Source: a virus
Length of the DNA stretch: 23,136 nt
IMG/VR virus record: IMGVR_UViG_3300027759_000442
Location: 1 to 23,136 of that record
Reading direction: 5' to 3' (one strand)
Position numbers and translations under genes: made by a program. This document shows positions 1 through 9,865 of the stretch, in pieces. Position 1 is the stretch's first letter. Each line of letters opens with the position of its first letter. The notes beneath the pieces were generated by a model. It saw only the letters and a list, made by a program, of their open reading frames with translations, searched no databases and was not told the origin of the DNA.

Positions 1-327
1 AATACTAAAATTTGGAATAGACAATCTTATGATAGTTCTGAAACAGTATTTTATGGTCAAGCAGAAGAATTTTTAACTGTGGATAGTAATTACGTTCAAC
101 AAAATGATAGTATTATTATTGAAGAGTTATTGATGTCCCCATATGTTTATATTATTGAAGACAACTGGTTGCCAGCAACAAATCAAGAATACATCTATCC
201 ATACTTAATACCATGCACCGTTCAAAATAAAGAAGTAAAAGTATTGGAACAAAAATATCAAAGACTATTTCAATACACAATAGAACTTAAACAAGTTCCT
301 TATCGCGACTTTGAATTCCCTGTTTAA
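1..327 (+). CDS. C-terminal end of a probable baseplate/tail structural protein (5' truncated)
   Basis: The frame is open from base 1 to a TAA at 325-327 and encodes 108 residues. A GTG at 79 could be read as a start, but coding continues upstream without a stop, so this is more likely the tail of a longer protein cut by the window edge. The visible part is rich in Tyr, Glu and Asn and ends YRDFEFPV; no catalytic motif, membrane segment or signal peptide is visible. The next gene starts 2 bases after the stop (TAA-TT-ATG), so the two are probably co-transcribed. The large tail protein and tape measure downstream suggest a tail or baseplate component. That role is inferred from context and the exact family is not recognised. 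Confidence 0.6.
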   Translation, partial: NTKIWNRQSYDSSETVFYGQAEEFLTVDSNYVQQNDSIIIEELLMSPYVYIIEDNWLPATNQEYIYPYLIPCTVQNKEVKVLEQKYQRLFQYTIELKQVPYRDFEFPV

Positions 328-329
328 TT

Positions 330-3300
330 ATGCTACAAATTAGAACCACGGTTGACGGAAAAAATATCTTTCTGGATTTATATCAAAATGAACCAGTATT
401 ACTTAATATGTCATTTGCTGAATTGCAAGACATAACAAAGAAGAATAGTAATTTTTCTCAAACCTTTACATTACCTGGTTCAAAAAAAAATAACATAGTC
501 TTTAATTTCTTTTATGAATTGAATGCAATACCAACAGACTTTAATCCAAACAATAAGTTTGAAGCAAGTTTGTTATGGGATGGTTATGAAATCATGCATG
601 GCAATATTAGATTAAATTCAGTGTCAGTTGAAAAAGGAGAGATAATTTATTCAGTATCTTTTTATAATCAAATTGGAGACTTAATGTCAAACATTGGTGA
701 TAAGTTTTTATTTGATTTAGATTTGAATTATTTAAATCATCCTTATTCACAAGATGTAATATTATATTCAAACCTTGACCCCAATTTATTTTCATTAACA
801 GGAACAACAGATTATTCATATCAGAACGGTAAGACGATGTGGGGATTATACAATATTGGTTATGAATATATTTCAGGTAATACTGTTAATTCAGGAACCA
901 CACCATTAGTTCAATTTACTCAAGCCAACGCAACCACATTACAATATACACCTCAAGCACCAAACTTTGATTTTACTGGAAGCCCAGTGCATGATTATTA
1001 TTTTAAACCTTCAATACAGATTAAAGAATTATATTCAGCGATAGTTAATGAGGCGGGATATGAAATAGAAAGTTCATTTTTTGATACATCTTATTTCAAA
1101 AGATTTTACATGCCACTAAAATTTGTTGATGAAAGTATTTATTCAAGAAATGCAATTGCGGCATGTTATACTTATAATAATGAAAATATTCCAGTTGATT
1201 ATGGATATAACACTTATACTAATCCTTCAAGCGGGATTACATGTAATAGTTTAGGATGGACAGCAACAACAAGTTCATTTAATATACCAGCAGAGTTTGC
1301 GGCGTCATATCAATTTAGATTTACGTTTACGGTAATACCAAGAGTGCAGTGCGACCCAGATGCAGGGATATTACCTTATTTATATTTCTTTTTTGCGGAT
1401 GGAACAACAACTGAAACATTATATCCAGGAACAAATTTTTGTGATACAACACCACAACCGGTTTCAATAGAGAGAACATTTAATATATCAGGGGATAGTC
1501 AATTAGAGTTTTATTTTCAAGGTGATTATATTGATATTAGTGGTTTTACATCACAGATAATTAATCCACCAAGATTTATTCCTAATGGTTCAATTATTAA
1601 TTATGATATTGAATTCCCACCAAATGATTATTCTCAAATTGATTTTATAACATCGGTCAATAAATATTTTAATTTAATTGTAGTTCCAAATCCCGACTAT
1701 CCGAAGAAATTAATTATTGAACCTATCGTAGATTATGTTGGAAGTGGGGTAGTATTAGATTGGACAACTAAGGTTGATGCCAATTCAATACAAAGTTTAT
1801 ATCCAACAAGTTCATTATTAAATGGAACACTACACTTTGAATTTAAGTTAGACCAAGATTACGCCAACCAAGATTTTAAAGGGCAAACTAATAGAATATT
1901 TGGAACAGATAAGTTTCAATTAAATTTAGATTATAAAGATACAATTACTAAATTTGATTTTTTATTTTCATCTCCAATTGATATTACAGTTTCAAACTCT
2001 TTTGTTCCATTGATTACATTATCTTCAATGTCAAAAGTTAAGACAATTGATAATGCGGGTAAATCATTACAAACATTTGTTCCATTTAAGATATTACCAA
2101 AAATGGTATTCAGAGGTTTAACATTACCAAATGATAACTATGGTTTTATTGCGGGGTCAGGAACAACCGCATCAACAACTTGCACATCAGGAATTACTTA
2201 TACAACAAATTTAGCGGGAAGACCATTATTTTATAATGACTGTAATGGAGTGCAACAAGTTTATTATGGAAGCACTGTTGGTTCGAATACATTACCAGGT
2301 TGTGCAAATCCGTATACCTTATATTATCCTTTAGTTTTATTTCCATATCCAACATTAACTATAACAAGTAATGGAACATCATGTAATACAGCACCACCAA
2401 GTCAATATCAGTATTGGTATATGAACCAATTACAACAAGATAGATGGACAAACATTAATAGATTTACAACATACCCATTCAACTATAATAACTTTTCACA
2501 CTACACAAACTTTAGAGGAGAAGATAAAACTAATATTACTCCATCTGAATTCACATTTATTAATGATGATTTGTATAACATATACTATCAAGATTATATT
2601 GATGATATAATTAGTGAAGAAAATAAAATCTATTCAACTAAGATTTATTTATATCCAAATGATATTCAGTCTTTAACTTGGAAAGAAAAAATTTTAATCA
2701 ACAATACTTATTTTAGAATTAATAAGATAACAAATTGGAATGCCTTAGAACCTGCGGTATGTGATATTGAATTAGTTAAGTTAACAAAAGATTATCAGTC
2801 TCATCCTATATTGTATTATGATTTAATACCTTGTAGTTCAGGAGCAACATTACATTCAAACTCTGATTTGAATTATAATCTATATGCCTACGCAGGAACT
2901 TATGTTAAATTATATGATGATGCATTAAGTTATCTTGGTTGTTATTCTGTTTCAATTGGAGAGTATGACCCATTAGATACTTATAATCATTATTATATTG
3001 GAAGTGGTTATACATCAACAAATGTCGGAGCATATCCTGATTGTGGTTGCACAGGAAGAACGCCATTTAATATAGTTCAAGAAGAACCAAACGAAGATAG
3101 AGTATTTTATTTTAGAGGGATAGAGTGTAATGGAAGTGATGAATATAATTTCACAGCAAATACAACATCATTAAATACCGCATTAATCTATAAAGTTAAA
3201 AATCCAACAACAGATATAACATATTGTATATCAGGAATATCAATTACAAGTGCATCATTAATTAATTATGACTTTGTTAATACTTATGCAAATTGTGTTG

Positions 3301-4100
3301 ATTGTAATTATGTTCCACCTACTCCAACACCAACACCAACAAACACATCTACACCAACTAATACCCCATCACCAACTCCAACAACACCTCCTGTAGACCA
3401 ATGTTTCTGTTATGATATTATAGTATCCGCAACAACATCAGAAGAAGGAGGATTTATTGCGAGCATTACTTATAATAATTGTTTTGGTGTATTAACAGGA
3501 AGAGCGTTTACAACGGGACCAGGAACATATAAACAATGTATTCAAAGAAGTGGTGGTGTAGTTCAATATTTTACTTCAGATGGTATTGATACAAGTTCAT
3601 TAATAGGAGTTGGAAATGGTAATTGTAATACAGGTTATGTCTGCACAGGATATGTTCCAGCAGGAATAACTCCAACCCCAACAATGACTAATACAATGAC
3701 ACCAACTCCAAGTGCAACAATTGGATTAACACCAACGGCAACACCAGTTCCATCGGCAACTCCAACACAAACACAAACTCCTACTGCAACAATTGGATTA
3801 ACTCCAACACCAACAGGAACACCAGCAATAACTCCTACTCCAACTGAAAGTCCAGCGGTTAGTTATACTTTTTATTTAGCGGATGAATATGAATGTTTAA
3901 ATCCAGGTTGTGCATTTGTTCAATCAAATGTATTAGTTGCATTACCAAGTTCAGTATCACCAAATTATGGTAATTTCTATCCAGCATTATATCCAAATGG
4001 TTATACTTATACATTAATAACAACAACGGTTGGGACTGGTGGATTATTATTAGATACAATAAATTTTAAATCATGTAATACAGCATGTTCTGTATTATAA
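330..4100 (+). CDS. Large tail/baseplate structural protein with Pro/Thr-linked C-terminal modules
   Basis: This 1256-residue protein starts at ATG 330, immediately after the upstream stop. Residues 1 to about 990 form a long beta-rich region. Its N-terminus (SFAELQDITKKNSNFSQTF, then SFYNQIGDLMSNIGDKFL) resembles baseplate or minor tail proteins of uncultured Bacteroidetes phages. Two Pro/Thr tracts follow (residues 996-1021 and 1114-1175), separating a Cys-containing module of about 90 residues and a Cys-containing C-terminal module of about 80 residues (ending CNTACSVL). The arrangement suggests a virion-anchored body with flexible stalks carrying small surface modules, possibly for host binding. 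No enzyme motif was seen. The same linker type recurs in the next gene and in the gene at 14372. Structural role is moderately sure; the exact position in the tail is not. Confidence 0.65.
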   Translation: MLQIRTTVDGKNIFLDLYQNEPVLLNMSFAELQDITKKNSNFSQTFTLPGSKKNNIVFNFFYELNAIPTDFNPNNKFEASLLWDGYEIMHGNIRLNSVSVEKGEIIYSVSFYNQIGDLMSNIGDKFLFDLDLNYLNHPYSQDVILYSNLDPNLFSLTGTTDYSYQNGKTMWGLYNIGYEYISGNTVNSGTTPLVQFTQANATTLQYTPQAPNFDFTGSPVHDYYFKPSIQIKELYSAIVNEAGYEIESSFFDTSYFKRFYMPLKFVDESIYSRNAIAACYTYNNENIPVDYGYNTYTNPSSGITCNSLGWTATTSSFNIPAEFAASYQFRFTFTVIPRVQCDPDAGILPYLYFFFADGTTTETLYPGTNFCDTTPQPVSIERTFNISGDSQLEFYFQGDYIDISGFTSQIINPPRFIPNGSIINYDIEFPPNDYSQIDFITSVNKYFNLIVVPNPDYPKKLIIEPIVDYVGSGVVLDWTTKVDANSIQSLYPTSSLLNGTLHFEFKLDQDYANQDFKGQTNRIFGTDKFQLNLDYKDTITKFDFLFSSPIDITVSNSFVPLITLSSMSKVKTIDNAGKSLQTFVPFKILPKMVFRGLTLPNDNYGFIAGSGTTASTTCTSGITYTTNLAGRPLFYNDCNGVQQVYYGSTVGSNTLPGCANPYTLYYPLVLFPYPTLTITSNGTSCNTAPPSQYQYWYMNQLQQDRWTNINRFTTYPFNYNNFSHYTNFRGEDKTNITPSEFTFINDDLYNIYYQDYIDDIISEENKIYSTKIYLYPNDIQSLTWKEKILINNTYFRINKITNWNALEPAVCDIELVKLTKDYQSHPILYYDLIPCSSGATLHSNSDLNYNLYAYAGTYVKLYDDALSYLGCYSVSIGEYDPLDTYNHYYIGSGYTSTNVGAYPDCGCTGRTPFNIVQEEPNEDRVFYFRGIECNGSDEYNFTANTTSLNTALIYKVKNPTTDITYCISGISITSASLINYDFVNTYANCVDCNYVPPTPTPTPTNTSTPTNTPSPTPTTPPVDQCFCYDIIVSATTSEEGGFIASITYNNCFGVLTGRAFTTGPGTYKQCIQRSGGVVQYFTSDGIDTSSLIGVGNGNCNTGYVCTGYVPAGITPTPTMTNTMTPTPSATIGLTPTATPVPSATPTQTQTPTATIGLTPTPTGTPAITPTPTESPAVSYTFYLADEYECLNPGCAFVQSNVLVALPSSVSPNYGNFYPALYPNGYTYTLITTTVGTGGLLLDTINFKSCNTACSVL
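3315..3392 (+). repeat. Pro/Thr-rich coding repeat (first tract of the large tail protein)
   Basis: Twenty-six codons, almost all Pro, Thr, Ser or Asn in alternating TP/TN order. The tract links the body of the large tail protein to a Cys-containing module. It likely forms an extended, unfolded stalk. Confidence 0.85.
3669..3854 (+). repeat. Pro/Thr-rich coding repeat (second tract of the large tail protein)
   Basis: Sixty-two codons dominated by Thr and Pro. The block ATIGLTPT occurs twice (near 3715 and 3787). It separates the two C-terminal Cys-containing modules of the large tail protein. Confidence 0.85.
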
Positions 4101-4118
4101 AAAAAGATATTTAATATT

Positions 4119-6653
4119 ATGAGTTGTAATTTTTATGTTCATCAAGACCCATCAGGTGGTGCAAAATATGTATCAGGAACAACATGTTCTGGCACCGAAG
4201 CATATTATTATTTAACTTATGGACAAAGTGTTTGTATGGATAATAATAAACCATTGGTTAATCTTAATGGATTAATTATTAGTGGTTCATGTTTACCAAT
4301 TACACCAACACCATCAACAACTCCACTTGAATATTGTTTTGTATCTGGATTAACTTATACAACCGTTCCTTATCAATGTCCAAATGATGGACTAATTTAT
4401 TATGATGTTTATGGTTCATTAAAAATAACAGCAACAATTGGAGGAAGAATTGAAGATACAAATCCGGCAATTCCAGTTAGTATTTCAAATGGTATTCAAA
4501 CACAAATTATAACAATTCCTCAAGGACAAACATTTACTGAATTTGTTTATCCAAAAGTTAATTTTAGATATACTGATACTGGTTGTATTTCAACAAATTA
4601 TCCTGATTGGTATATTATTGGTTCTCCATCAATAACTCAATGTTTATTCTTTACCCCAACTCCAACAACAACTCCAAGCCAAACACCAACACAAACCCCA
4701 ACTAATACCCAGACCCCAACCCAAACAAGTAGTGAAACACCAACTCCTACTCAGACCCCAACTAATACTGGAACACCAACTCAAACGCCAACTAATACTG
4801 AAACATCTACTCCAACACAAACGCAAACACAAACACAGACACAAACGCAAACACAAACACAGACACAAACTCCTACAAATACTAATACACAGACGCCAAC
4901 TAATACACAAACGCCTACTAACACACAAACACAAACTCCTACAGCAACATCAAATCCTATTTGTCCAGAACAAATAATTGTATCAAATTCAAATCCGGTT
5001 TATTCTGGAGCAGTTGGAACTTATACAAGAACTTACACTTATTCAGGAGGCTCATTTAATTATGGATACTTCTCAGCAAATACAGGTGGTGCAACATTTA
5101 TGACTGGTCTTGATGGAACAGGTAATGGAGCAATTGTATATCAATATTATAACTCAATATTGAACCAATATTGGCAATTAGTTGGATTTAGTAATCCTAC
5201 TCCAAATCAAATAATAAACTTTGATTTATTTGATACTGTTGGTGGATTTTTAAGTATGGGTTATCAACCATTATTACCATTAGGAACAGGAACATTAGAC
5301 ATAATGGGAGTTATAAATAATGGTGGTGTTTTATATCCACAAAAAGGACAAACAGCATTTAATAATTTTTATATTTCATATCCTGCAAGTTGTCCAACTC
5401 CTACTCCTACACAAACCCCAACTCAAACACAAACTCCTACTAATACTACAACTCAAACCAATACACCAAGTCCAACACCACCACCAAGTGGAGCAACTGA
5501 AGCATACGCATATCTTAATGCTGTTGTTAGTGCAGGAGGACTTATAACTCCAACAATAAGTGCTTGCACAATAACATTATTCCAACAATTATTTACTAAT
5601 GGTCTTTGGAATAAAATACAAGCATTCTATCCATTCTTAGGCCGCAATGTTGCAGGTGCTAAATTTAATGGTAAAAATCCTGTTGATAGTGATGCAGCAT
5701 ATAGATTACAATTTAATGGAGGGTGGAGTTTTGGAGTATTTGGGGCAACATCAAATGGAACAAATGCTTATGCCGATACATTCTTGTCAGCAACCACTAT
5801 TGGTTCATTAAATAATCACATGGGTGTTTATATGCAAAATGCTACTTATCCAACAAGTAGAACTTATATTGGAACGGCCTATCCAAGCACTTATGGTTCT
5901 TATTTTTCTTTAGGATATGATAGTTTTGGTAAATTTGTTTATGGTGCAAAATCATACGGTATTACTACTTCATCAGCAGCAACAATACCAAATGGATTTA
6001 ATTTAATAACAGGAACTCAAGCACCAAATTTACAAAAACATTTTTATAATGGAGTTTTAAAATATACTGCATCATTAACAAATGTTGATAATATTACTTC
6101 TTCAATTACTATTGCAGCATTAAATAATAATGGGACTATTCAACAATATTATGCAAACAATTATTACTTTGCAACAATTGGTTCTGGTTTAACTGATACT
6201 GAAGCAATTAATTATACAAATATTGTTAATACATATTTGGCATGTATTGGAAGAAATACTTATCCTGCAATTACTCAAACCCCAACACCAACACCTGGAT
6301 TAAGTCCTACCCCTACTCCTACACCATCTTATGTAGCACCAACACCATCACCAACTAAAACTCAAACCCCTACACCAAATCCAACAACAACACCAACCTC
6401 AACTCCGGCTGGACCAACATATTATTATTATGAAATGCATCAATTTGCAACATCAGCTTGTCTTAGTTATACAACAACTAATGTTAGAAGCACATCTTTA
6501 TTATCAACAGGTATATCTGCATTTTATTGTAATACAAGCACAGGTGTAAAATATAGATTATTTCAAACTATTGCGCCTGGTTCTTATTCAATTATTAATA
6601 CAAGTGCTTGGCTAGGACCATATTCAAGTTGTTCATCAATGCCATGCCCTTAA
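4119..6653 (+). CDS. Multi-module Pro/Thr-linked adhesin with a lectin-like domain
   Basis: This 844-residue protein starts at ATG 4119, 18 bases after the previous stop. It reads as beads on a string: a Cys-containing N-terminal module (about 1-60), a beta module (70-178), a Pro/Thr/Gln tract (179-278), a second beta module (280-425), a short tract (426-457), a ConA/LamG-like sandwich (about 460-718), another tract (719-763) and a Cys-containing end module (767-844). The lectin-like call rests on the pattern of the module, which ends GLTDTEAINYTNIVNTYL, as seen in many Bacteroidetes phage tail proteins. No signal peptide is visible, as expected for a virion protein. Likely role: tail fibre or receptor-binding protein. 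Nothing enzymatic is visible. Adhesin role is likely; the receptor is unknown. Confidence 0.65.
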   Translation: MSCNFYVHQDPSGGAKYVSGTTCSGTEAYYYLTYGQSVCMDNNKPLVNLNGLIISGSCLPITPTPSTTPLEYCFVSGLTYTTVPYQCPNDGLIYYDVYGSLKITATIGGRIEDTNPAIPVSISNGIQTQIITIPQGQTFTEFVYPKVNFRYTDTGCISTNYPDWYIIGSPSITQCLFFTPTPTTTPSQTPTQTPTNTQTPTQTSSETPTPTQTPTNTGTPTQTPTNTETSTPTQTQTQTQTQTQTQTQTQTPTNTNTQTPTNTQTPTNTQTQTPTATSNPICPEQIIVSNSNPVYSGAVGTYTRTYTYSGGSFNYGYFSANTGGATFMTGLDGTGNGAIVYQYYNSILNQYWQLVGFSNPTPNQIINFDLFDTVGGFLSMGYQPLLPLGTGTLDIMGVINNGGVLYPQKGQTAFNNFYISYPASCPTPTPTQTPTQTQTPTNTTTQTNTPSPTPPPSGATEAYAYLNAVVSAGGLITPTISACTITLFQQLFTNGLWNKIQAFYPFLGRNVAGAKFNGKNPVDSDAAYRLQFNGGWSFGVFGATSNGTNAYADTFLSATTIGSLNNHMGVYMQNATYPTSRTYIGTAYPSTYGSYFSLGYDSFGKFVYGAKSYGITTSSAATIPNGFNLITGTQAPNLQKHFYNGVLKYTASLTNVDNITSSITIAALNNNGTIQQYYANNYYFATIGSGLTDTEAINYTNIVNTYLACIGRNTYPAITQTPTPTPGLSPTPTPTPSYVAPTPSPTKTQTPTPNPTTTPTSTPAGPTYYYYEMHQFATSACLSYTTTNVRSTSLLSTGISAFYCNTSTGVKYRLFQTIAPGSYSIINTSAWLGPYSSCSSMPCP
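4653..4952 (+). repeat. Pro/Thr/Gln-rich coding repeat with a long QT run
   Basis: One hundred codons built from TP, TN and TQ dipeptides, including a run of alternating Gln-Thr. At DNA level it is a degenerate 6-base repeat (ACN CAR) with a perfect longer-period duplication inside it. It links two folded modules of the adhesin. Confidence 0.9.
4815..4870 (+). repeat. Perfect 24-bp tandem duplication plus partial third copy
   Basis: Bases 4815-4838 and 4839-4862 are identical 24-mers, beginning ACACAAACGC and ending ACACAG. The next 8 bases (4863-4870) start a third copy. Each copy encodes four Thr-Gln dipeptides. Identity at synonymous positions points to recent duplication by slippage or unequal recombination. 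Confidence 0.9.
5394..5489 (+). repeat. Pro/Thr-rich coding repeat (third linker of the adhesin)
   Basis: Thirty-two codons of mostly Thr, Pro, Gln and Asn, ending in a Pro triplet. It lies directly before the ConA/LamG-like module. Confidence 0.85.
6273..6407 (+). repeat. Pro/Thr-rich coding repeat (last linker of the adhesin)
   Basis: Forty-five codons, Thr and Pro rich, between the ConA/LamG-like module and the Cys-containing C-terminal module. Confidence 0.85.
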
Positions 6654-6665
6654 AAAAATTTACTT

Positions 6666-6827
6666 ATGACAAACTTTATATTTAATGATGAGGGAATAGA
6701 TGAATTCCCAGATAGAATAAACGATTACATGGATGACCTTCAACCACAGTTAAAAACTTTGATTGATAATATGAAAATATTAGGTTTCCTTCAAATAACA
6801 AACCCAGATGGCAAAACAGAAAGTTGA
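6666..6827 (+). CDS. Small 53-aa protein overlapping the tape measure start
   Basis: ATG at 6666 opens a 53-codon frame ending in TGA at 6825-6827. It begins MTNFIFNDEGIDEF and ends NPDGKTES. The product is small and acidic at its N-terminus, with a probable helix in the middle (about residues 16-40) and no membrane segment. It starts 12 bases after the adhesin stop and overlaps the tape-measure start (6808) by 20 bases in another frame, which suggests translational coupling. The position directly before the tape measure is where tail-assembly chaperones are usually encoded, but sequence similarity to them is not evident and no programmed frameshift was found. Role unknown; coding is supported mainly by the tight fit between neighbours. 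Confidence 0.55.
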   Translation: MTNFIFNDEGIDEFPDRINDYMDDLQPQLKTLIDNMKILGFLQITNPDGKTES

Positions 6828-9800
6828 ATTAGTATTTGATTTTAATACCCAAGATGTCAAGATAGCGACAGACCAAACATTATCGCTAACACAACAACTA
6901 AGGATATTAAAAAAAGAATTATTAAAGACAGAAGAAGGAACTCAAGAATTTGATATCTTAAAAAATAAAGTTAATGAAACTACAGATAGTGTTAGTAGAG
7001 TTAATACCAAATCAAGAGAATTCTTTTCAACCTTACAATTAATACCTGGTCCTATTGGGGATATAGCGGGAAGGGTGGATAATGCAATTAGTTTATTAAA
7101 AACATTTTCATCTTTCAGTCTTAAAGATATTCAAAGCCAGTTCAAAGCATTAGGTTCTGATTTATCTAATATAGTTAGTAATTTCTTAGGTTTAAAAGAT
7201 AAACAAAAAGAAATTATTGATAGTAATGGACAATTAACAACATCAAATAATAATGTTAGTTCATCAATACAAAATGTTGATGGCAGTTCAATTAATGCAG
7301 CAAAAAGTATTAATGATACAATTGTAGCAAATGAAAAATCATTAGGTGTAAATGATGAAGTAATTAAAGGTCTTAAAGATAAACTTGATACTGAAAAACA
7401 ATTACAATCAGCCTTAAAAGCGTCTATTAGTCAAGAACAAGAAAAACTTTTTACTTTAAAAAAAGGTAGCACTGAATATAAAGCATCAGTTCAATCAATT
7501 GAAACTTATAATGGTGAATTACAAAATTCAATTAAATACGAAAAAAGATATTCAACTGAATTAGATATTGCCACAGCAAAATTACAGGCAACAACAACAG
7601 CAACAAATACCACAACAACCTCAACTGAAACATTAACAAAAGCAGTTAATGGAGAAACTGTTGCGGCTGAAGTAAATACTGTTGCAACAACAGAACAAAC
7701 TTTTGCAATGAGAGCGTTAGCAGTTGCAGAAAATGCGGCAGCAACAGCAGGAACAATATTAAAAGCAGTATTAGCAGGTTTAGGTATTGGATTAGTTATT
7801 GCGGGTATTACAACTTTAATTGGATATATCTCAACATGGGTTTCTTCAACTGGGGATGCGGATGCAGCAAATAAAAGATTAAATGAAACTCTTAAGGAAC
7901 AACAAAGAATATTAGATAATGATTTAAAGGCAGTTGATAATGCAACTAAGTTAAATGTATTAAGAGCAAAGATTGCGGGTAAGACTGAGGAAGAAATTTA
8001 TAATATTCAAAAACAAGGTGGACAAGATAGACTTGCATTATTAAGAGGTGCTGATAATCAATTATTTGAAGAACAAAGAAAGTTATCAAAGAAACAAGGA
8101 GATTATGCAAAGTTAACTGATGAACAAAGAACAGCATTAGCGGTAGAGTTTAGAGATAAGTCTTTAAAATTTGGTCAAGATATTACAGCACAAATTGTTG
8201 CAAATGAAGAAGCAAGATTAAGTGAACAATTAAGAATAGTTGAGAAGGGTAGAGATAAAAATAAGAAGACAGCAGAAGAAATTGCAAAAGAAAGACTTGA
8301 AGCACTTAAAGCAAATCTTGATGCACAAATTCAATTAGAAATTGATGCAGAGAAAAGGGGTGGGATTACAAAAGAAAATGTTCTTAGAGAATTATTAAAT
8401 AAAAGACTTCAACTTGAATTAGATGATACCAAGAAATCTCAAGCAGAAAAAGATGTTTTAAGACAACAATATGCAGATAAATTAACATCAGCATTAGAAG
8501 ATGATGCAAAAGTCATTAGAGATAAGCGTATTGCTGAATTAGATGCCCTTATTCAAATAGAAAAGGATAAAGGGATTGAAGGTCTAGACACATCAAGAGA
8601 AGGTCTACAAACGCTCCTAAATCAAAGAATGGAGTTTGAACTTTTGGCGGTTAATGGTGTTGAAAAATCAGAAGCGGAGAAGACAGCAATTAGACAAAAG
8701 TATGCAAGACTACTTGAAGAAGAACTTAAGAAAGATAATGATAAAAGAAATCAAATTAGATTTCAACAATTAGACAGAGAACTTCAAGACCTTGATGGAA
8801 ATTATGAAGCACAAGTTGGAAAGTTTGTTGAGATACAAACAGAGATAACAAATAATACAACTCTTGAAGAAGAAAAAAGATTTCAATTAAGAAAAAATTA
8901 TCATGACCAATATCTTCAATTATTAGACCAAGGTAATAAAAATGAAATTGATGCAATTGATAAAAAATATGGAAAGTTTGCGCAATATGATAGTGAATAT
9001 TATGATGCGTTAAGAGAAAAATATAAAAATGATGTTGCTCAATTAGAAGAAGCAAAAACTAAAAAATTAATTACTCAAGAAGAGTATGACCAAAGAATTG
9101 CTGGAAGTAGTAAGGCACAGATTGAATTAGATAAACAACAAGCAGCATCCAAAGAAGAATTAGCGGGTGTTGTAAGTAATGCATTAGGTCAAGTTGCAGA
9201 ATTAGTTGGTAAAGATACTGTTGCAGGAAAGGCATTAGCAATCGCACAAGCAACAATTGATACTTATGCGGGAGCGTCAAAAGCATTAGCAGCATATCCT
9301 CCTCCATTCAACTTTATTGCAGCAGGTGCTGTTGTAGTTGCAGGTTTATTAAATGTAAAGAAAATCTTATCAGTTAAAGTTCCAGGAGCAGGTTCAAGTG
9401 ATACATCAGCAGGAGCAGCAACAGCAAAACCTTCAGTTGCACCAATCAATGTTAATGCAATCAAAAGAGCAAAAGGTGGAATAGTTAAAAGAGCGGAAGG
9501 TGGTGATGTTGCAGGTGAAGGAAGTGAAACAAGTGATAGTATTCCAGCAATGTTAAGTGATGGAGAATATGTGGTGAATGCAAGGTCAACAAAATTATTT
9601 AGACCACTATTATCAGCAATTAATAATTATAGTGGTATACCAGGATTTGCAGCAGGAGGAACAGTAATGGGTAGTAATATAAAACCAGGTGGAACAAGTA
9701 ATGAAACCTTAATTGAAAAATTAACAGATAGTATTTCCAATAGACCAATTCAAACCTATGTTGTATCAAACACAATGTCTAATCAACAACAGTTTGATAG

Positions 9801-9828
9801 AACAATTAAATCCCGTTCTTTAATATAA
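6808..9828 (+). CDS. Tail tape measure protein
   Basis: This 1006-residue protein sets tail length and sits in the tail lumen. Residues 1 to about 300 and 355-800 are long Gln/Glu/Lys-rich helical, coiled-coil sequence. A strongly hydrophobic segment lies near 309-344 (LAGLGIGLVIAGITTLIGYI). A second hydrophobic part near 814-854 (ATIDTYAGASKALAAYPPPF, then an AAGAVVVAGL stretch) is followed by a Gly-rich end with SDSIPAMLSDGEYVVNARS near 910-927, a C-terminal motif typical of tape measures. At about 0.15 nm per residue the expected tail is near 150 nm, which suits a siphovirus-like particle; no sheath gene is visible nearby. The gene overlaps the small upstream ORF by 20 bases. Confidence 0.92.
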   Translation: MAKQKVELVFDFNTQDVKIATDQTLSLTQQLRILKKELLKTEEGTQEFDILKNKVNETTDSVSRVNTKSREFFSTLQLIPGPIGDIAGRVDNAISLLKTFSSFSLKDIQSQFKALGSDLSNIVSNFLGLKDKQKEIIDSNGQLTTSNNNVSSSIQNVDGSSINAAKSINDTIVANEKSLGVNDEVIKGLKDKLDTEKQLQSALKASISQEQEKLFTLKKGSTEYKASVQSIETYNGELQNSIKYEKRYSTELDIATAKLQATTTATNTTTTSTETLTKAVNGETVAAEVNTVATTEQTFAMRALAVAENAAATAGTILKAVLAGLGIGLVIAGITTLIGYISTWVSSTGDADAANKRLNETLKEQQRILDNDLKAVDNATKLNVLRAKIAGKTEEEIYNIQKQGGQDRLALLRGADNQLFEEQRKLSKKQGDYAKLTDEQRTALAVEFRDKSLKFGQDITAQIVANEEARLSEQLRIVEKGRDKNKKTAEEIAKERLEALKANLDAQIQLEIDAEKRGGITKENVLRELLNKRLQLELDDTKKSQAEKDVLRQQYADKLTSALEDDAKVIRDKRIAELDALIQIEKDKGIEGLDTSREGLQTLLNQRMEFELLAVNGVEKSEAEKTAIRQKYARLLEEELKKDNDKRNQIRFQQLDRELQDLDGNYEAQVGKFVEIQTEITNNTTLEEEKRFQLRKNYHDQYLQLLDQGNKNEIDAIDKKYGKFAQYDSEYYDALREKYKNDVAQLEEAKTKKLITQEEYDQRIAGSSKAQIELDKQQAASKEELAGVVSNALGQVAELVGKDTVAGKALAIAQATIDTYAGASKALAAYPPPFNFIAAGAVVVAGLLNVKKILSVKVPGAGSSDTSAGAATAKPSVAPINVNAIKRAKGGIVKRAEGGDVAGEGSETSDSIPAMLSDGEYVVNARSTKLFRPLLSAINNYSGIPGFAAGGTVMGSNIKPGGTSNETLIEKLTDSISNRPIQTYVVSNTMSNQQQFDRTIKSRSLI

Positions 9829-9865
9829 AAACGGTAATAATAAACTTTTTAGATATTTAATAATA

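Noticed and set aside
4653-4952. CRISPR array or other direct-repeat array
   Set aside because: The repeats are in-frame codon repeats of a protein linker, without spacers of constant length.
6651-6665. Slippery site (A7-T3) for programmed frameshifting before the tape measure
   Set aside because: It lies at and after the adhesin stop codon and does not connect two overlapping frames in a useful phase.
9264-9464. Antisense frame of 66 codons opposite the tape measure
   Set aside because: It shadows the Ala/Gly-rich part of the tape measure; no promoter or leader precedes it.
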